Source of the DNA: Marixanthomonas spongiae
GTDB lineage: Bacteria; Bacteroidota; Bacteroidia; Flavobacteriales; Flavobacteriaceae
Length of the DNA stretch: 64,000 nt
Assembly (NCBI RefSeq): GCF_003095375.1
Contig: NZ_QEHR01000007.1
Location: forward strand, 62,001 to 126,000
Direction of reading: 5' to 3'
Shown: piece by piece, positions 61,529 to 64,000 of the stretch
Layout: each line of letters begins with the position of its first letter
How positions within the stretch are numbered: position 1 is the stretch's first letter
Made by a program: the position numbers and the translations under genes
The notes under the pieces: generated by a model
Told to the model about the DNA's origin: nothing
The model's input: the letters and a program-made list of their open reading frames with translations, nothing else
The model's database searches: none

Positions 61529-61558
61529 AATATAATTTTGAAATACCATTATCTCTTT

Positions 61559-61566
61559 TATTTTTG
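61559..61566 (+). promoter_or_regulatory. -7 promoter element for the gene at 61606
   Basis: TATTTTTG is 40 bp before the ATG at 61606; a second match TAATTTTG lies at 61533-61540. Either may be used. Confidence 0.45.
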
Positions 61567-61605
61567 AATTTTATTAAACAGGACAAACCTTCAACAGTAA
61601 GCACC

Positions 61606-61902
61606 ATGAAACGAGTGATTGTAGATTATAAAAAATTAACCCCGGAGATATTATCGTTATTGGTTGAAAAATACCCAGACGGCTATGACGACGACCATGT
61701 GATACGGTTCAAAAATGCGAAAAACGAAACAGTTGATGCTGTTGAAGTGCGCACCGAAGATTCCATCTATTTGGTGAAAGTGAGCTCCCGTTTGGAAAAT
61801 ACGATGGCCAATTTTGAAGAGGACGACTACGATATCGAAGATTATACTGACCCCATAAGCGAAATCCCAGAAAAACCGATGCCTGAAGACGAGGAAGAGT
61901 AA
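61606..61902 (+). CDS. small acidic conserved protein of unknown function
   Basis: A 98-residue protein with MKRVIVDYKKLTPEILSLL, VEKYPDGYDDDHVIRFKN and AVEVRTEDSIYLVKVSSRL, and an extremely acidic C-terminus (EEDDYDIEDYTDPISEIPEKP and EDEEE). The ATG at 61606 is preferred to an in-frame start at 61525 because the preceding 27 residues are low in similarity to the rest and carry two promoter boxes. The pattern is one found in flavobacteria without known function. Confidence 0.75.
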   Translation: MKRVIVDYKKLTPEILSLLVEKYPDGYDDDHVIRFKNAKNETVDAVEVRTEDSIYLVKVSSRLENTMANFEEDDYDIEDYTDPISEIPEKPMPEDEEE

Positions 61903-61967
61903 ATGTGGCAGCACCACCGAGTTAGACGTTGCGAAGCTGCTAAACCCGGTTTTTAAAATAGTATAAA

Positions 61968-62000
61968 AAAAAATGAGGCGGAAATTCCACCTCATTTTTT
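61968..62000. terminator. bidirectional intrinsic terminator
   Basis: An 11-bp stem AAAAAATGAGG (61968-61978) / CCTCATTTTTT (61990-62000) with an 11-nt loop. It serves the gene at 61606 and the convergent DJ-1/PfpI gene. Confidence 0.85.
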
Positions 62001-62018
62001 GTTGTAATCCGGTTATAA

Positions 62019-62567
62019 TTAAGCGTGTTGCAATTCGTGCTTTCCTTCTTTTATTTCTTCAATGAGTTTTGAATTGAAAGCTGGTAAGTCATCAGGATTT
62101 CTACTGGTTACAAAACCTTCATCCACAACTACTTCTTCATCTACCCAATTGGCACCTGCATTGACCAAATCGTCTTTAATGGAGTTAAAAGATGTCATTT
62201 TGCGTCCTTTAACCACATCTGCAGATATCAATGTTTGCGGGCCGTGGCAAATAGCTGCCACTGGTTTTTTCTGTTTGAAGAAATCGCGTACAAAAATAAG
62301 GGCATCCTCATTTCTACGCAATTTGTCGGGATTGATCACGCCTCCTGGTAGCACCAATGCGTGATATTGGTTTGCATTTACGCTATCCAATGTTTTGTTA
62401 ACGGTATATTCGTTGCTCCAATTTCCATCGGCCCAAGCTTTAATGGTTCCGGTTTTTTCACTGACAATGTCCACGGTAAAACCTTCTTTTTCCATGGCTT
62501 CCTTAGGAGATTTCAATTCAGACTCTTCAAATCCGTCTGTTGCTATAATTGCTATTCTCTTGTCCAT
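62019..62567 (-). CDS. DJ-1/PfpI-family protein
   Basis: A 182-residue protein of the PfpI class. The nucleophile Cys lies in the elbow AICHGPQTL with His next to it, and the Glu of the triad is in GFEESEL. N-terminal IAIIATDGFEESELKSP and LVLPGGVINPDKLR are typical of PfpI/YhbO stress proteins, which act as deglycases or proteases depending on the study. Stress relief is inferred from the family. A convergent terminator is shared with the gene at 61606. Confidence 0.87.
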   Translation of the reverse strand: MDKRIAIIATDGFEESELKSPKEAMEKEGFTVDIVSEKTGTIKAWADGNWSNEYTVNKTLDSVNANQYHALVLPGGVINPDKLRRNEDALIFVRDFFKQKKPVAAICHGPQTLISADVVKGRKMTSFNSIKDDLVNAGANWVDEEVVVDEGFVTSRNPDDLPAFNSKLIEEIKEGKHELQHA

Positions 62568-62682
62568 AATCTTTTTTTTTATCGTTCATAAATCAATTCA
62601 ACGATAATATAGCACTATTCTCCCGCTGTTTCCAAAATTTTGATATTAAGGTTGGGTTAAAGTCTGTTAAAGGTATTAAGGC

Positions 62683-63630
62683 TTAGCAATTCTTGAGTTT
62701 TTCAGCTTTAATTTTATCTTTCTCAAGCTTGTTTTTGTATGCTCTCAGCTCTTCCAGTTCTCTTTCGTAAGACAAGGCAGCATGGCTGGAAGGTGTAATG
62801 TTAATGTTACGGTGCACAGCCCAGTTCACGGTGAGTTCGGCTCCAAAAAACATAATAAGGCAGGTATAGTATACCCAAAGCAGGATGAGCACAACGCTGC
62901 CGGCCGCACCATAGACAGACGCCGGATTGGACTGCGAAAAGTAAAATCCAATCAAGTATTTACCGCCTAAAAACAGCAATGCGGTCACAAATGCGCCCAA
63001 GATCGTGGTTTTCCATTTAATTTTGACATCGGGCAAAATGGTAAAAATAGAAGCAAACAAAGCCGTGACAAACAGCTGTGAAATCAAGAAATTAAGGATG
63101 GTAACCATAACCGAAGAAACACCGGAATAATAAGAGCCTAAATAATCGCTTAAAGCCGAAATAGCTGCCGAGACAAACAAAGTGATTAAAAGCAACAACC
63201 CAATCACCAACACCAAACCAAAGGAAGTTGCCCTTCGTTTTAAAATATTTAAAAAACCTTCCTCTTTGGCCCGTACGCTCCAAATATCGTTCAACGCTTT
63301 TTGAAGTTGAAAAAACACCCCAGTTGCTGCAAATATCAGCATCCCAACACCAATCACAATAGTATTTACCGAGCTGTCCTCAAGAGCGGCATTGGAGATC
63401 ATGGTTTCTATGGCCTCGGCACTGCCCTGCACTATCAATCCGCCAATTTCGTTGGTTATCCTGCCTTGAACAGCTTCCCGGCCATAGAAGACCCCTGCAA
63501 TATGAACGGTAATCATTAACAAAGAAGGCAACGAAAACAAGGCATAATAAGCAATTACGGCACTTTTTGCCCAAGGGTCGTTTTTGTCCCAGCTTAAGTA
63601 CGTTTCTTTTAAAAATTTCAAGATATTCAT
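62683..63630 (-). CDS. YihY/BrkB family inner-membrane protein
   Basis: A 315-residue protein with six predicted membrane helices and the family signature WAKSAVIAYYALFSLPSLLM near the N-terminus, GVFFQLQKALNDIWSV in the first third, and the C-terminal LLWVYYTCLIMFFGAELT. A Lys-rich coiled tail (NKLEKDKIKAEKLK) ends the protein. Once called RNase BN by mistake; the real role is unknown, possibly in envelope transport. A terminator at 63712 separates it from the Lrp gene on the same strand. Confidence 0.88.
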   Translation of the reverse strand: MNILKFLKETYLSWDKNDPWAKSAVIAYYALFSLPSLLMITVHIAGVFYGREAVQGRITNEIGGLIVQGSAEAIETMISNAALEDSSVNTIVIGVGMLIFAATGVFFQLQKALNDIWSVRAKEEGFLNILKRRATSFGLVLVIGLLLLITLFVSAAISALSDYLGSYYSGVSSVMVTILNFLISQLFVTALFASIFTILPDVKIKWKTTILGAFVTALLFLGGKYLIGFYFSQSNPASVYGAAGSVVLILLWVYYTCLIMFFGAELTVNWAVHRNINITPSSHAALSYERELEELRAYKNKLEKDKIKAEKLKNC

Positions 63631-63711
63631 CCTGTAGGGTATTTTTTGTTCGGTTAATGCAGTGCGGTTTATAACAGCGTATTTTTAAAAATGAACTGAA
63701 CCTAAAGATAA

Positions 63712-63739
63712 AAACCCTTTGCTTGCTGGCAAAGGGTTT
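63712..63739 (-). terminator. terminator of the Lrp-like gene
   Basis: An 11-bp stem AAACCCTTTGC/GCAAAGGGTTT with a 6-nt loop is followed by T5 on the minus strand. It lies 22 bp after the Lrp gene stop. Confidence 0.85.
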
Positions 63740-63761
63740 GTACATCTTTTAAGTAATTCCG

Positions 63762-64000
63762 TTAGTTGATATCCTTAAAAATAGAGTGCATCAATCGTTT
63801 TTTGTCGTTAATGCTTTCTTCTAAAGAAATCATGGTTTCAGTTCTAGTAACCCCCTCAATATCATCTATTTGATAGATGATGTTTTTGGCGTGGCTGGTA
63901 TCTTTTGCCCTAATCTTGCAAAAGATGTTAAACTTGCCGGTAGTAACGTGGGCGACGGTCACAAAGGGAATTTCGTTAATGCGTTCCATAACAAATTGCG
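63762..64000 (-). CDS. Lrp/AsnC-family regulator, C-terminal part
   Basis: The last ~79 codons of a gene that begins right of the window; the frame stays open to base 64000 (residues QFVMERINEIPFV). The pattern VTVAHVTTGKFNIFCKIRAKDTSHA and IDDIEGVTRTETMISL is the RAM ligand-binding domain that mediates octamer formation and effector (amino acid) sensing in Lrp/AsnC proteins. The HTH part is outside. An ATG at 63989 is internal to the domain, so it is not the start. Confidence 0.85.
   Translation of the reverse strand, partial: QFVMERINEIPFVTVAHVTTGKFNIFCKIRAKDTSHAKNIIYQIDDIEGVTRTETMISLEESINDKKRLMHSIFKDIN

Overview
The window comes from a member of the Bacteroidota, most likely the family Flavobacteriaceae. 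Pointers are porX (type IX secretion regulator), a fused lpxC-fabZ gene, a DUF3822 gene next to rsmD, and about fifteen upstream regions with the Bacteroidota -7 promoter element TAnnTTTG. The genus cannot be named. The stretch looks like ordinary chromosome: no tRNA or rRNA genes, transposases, integrases, phage genes or CRISPR arrays were seen. Both ends cut through genes (an NlpC/P60 peptidase at the left, an Lrp/AsnC-type regulator at the right).

Layout. 1-11.3 kb: NlpC/P60 tail, a TPR protein behind gyrA, divergent clpC, a small protein of unknown function (family member A), hutH, a thioredoxin-fold lipoprotein and a YebC-family regulator. 11.3-16 kb (minus strand): an acyltransferase, a KdsB-KdnB fusion, a DUF4126 membrane protein and a RecD/Pif1-like helicase. 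16-19 kb: a membrane-anchored protein, DUF3822, rsmD, then family members B and C, the last running into the 3' end of rnpB (RNase P RNA). 19.3-22.8 kb: dnaX, miaE and a pseudouridine synthase. 22.7-28.1 kb (minus): sixA-ppk1-ppx polyphosphate operon, pdxH and rnz. 28.2-30.1 kb: pyrR-pyrB plus a small STAS-like protein. 30.3-31.8 kb: a small membrane protein and corA. 31.8-39.1 kb (minus): a complete hisGDCBHAF-IE operon behind a histidine leader peptide and attenuator. 39.3-42.5 kb: OmpA-like protein, a helix-hairpin-helix protein and a sodium:solute symporter. 42.9-53.2 kb (minus): SPFH protein, a large VWA-like membrane protein, fabG, sucD, and a lipid A/elongation cluster (lpxD, lpxC-fabZ, lpxA, efp, second lpxD-like gene, NTF2-like gene). 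53.3-64 kb: HD hydrolase, porX, tsaE, a small lipoprotein overlapping a membrane protein, ald, proline dehydrogenase, aroB, a DJ-1/PfpI protein, a YihY/BrkB membrane protein and the truncated Lrp gene.

How the genes work together. The window contains complete or near-complete blocks for histidine synthesis, the first acylation, deacetylation and acyl-chain steps of lipid A, Kdo activation (here fused to a Kdo-oxidising domain), and polyphosphate synthesis and breakdown. The most striking regulatory element is the his attenuator. It has an 18-codon leader with four tandem His codons plus a fifth, a pause hairpin, a possible antiterminator pairing and a 13-bp terminator. Other notable points are the KdsB-KdnB fusion, a zinc-module-free DnaX, the three-member small protein family around rsmD/rnpB, nested or back-to-back promoter and terminator arrangements, and very short predicted 5' leaders. 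All product names come from reading the protein sequences; no database search was run.
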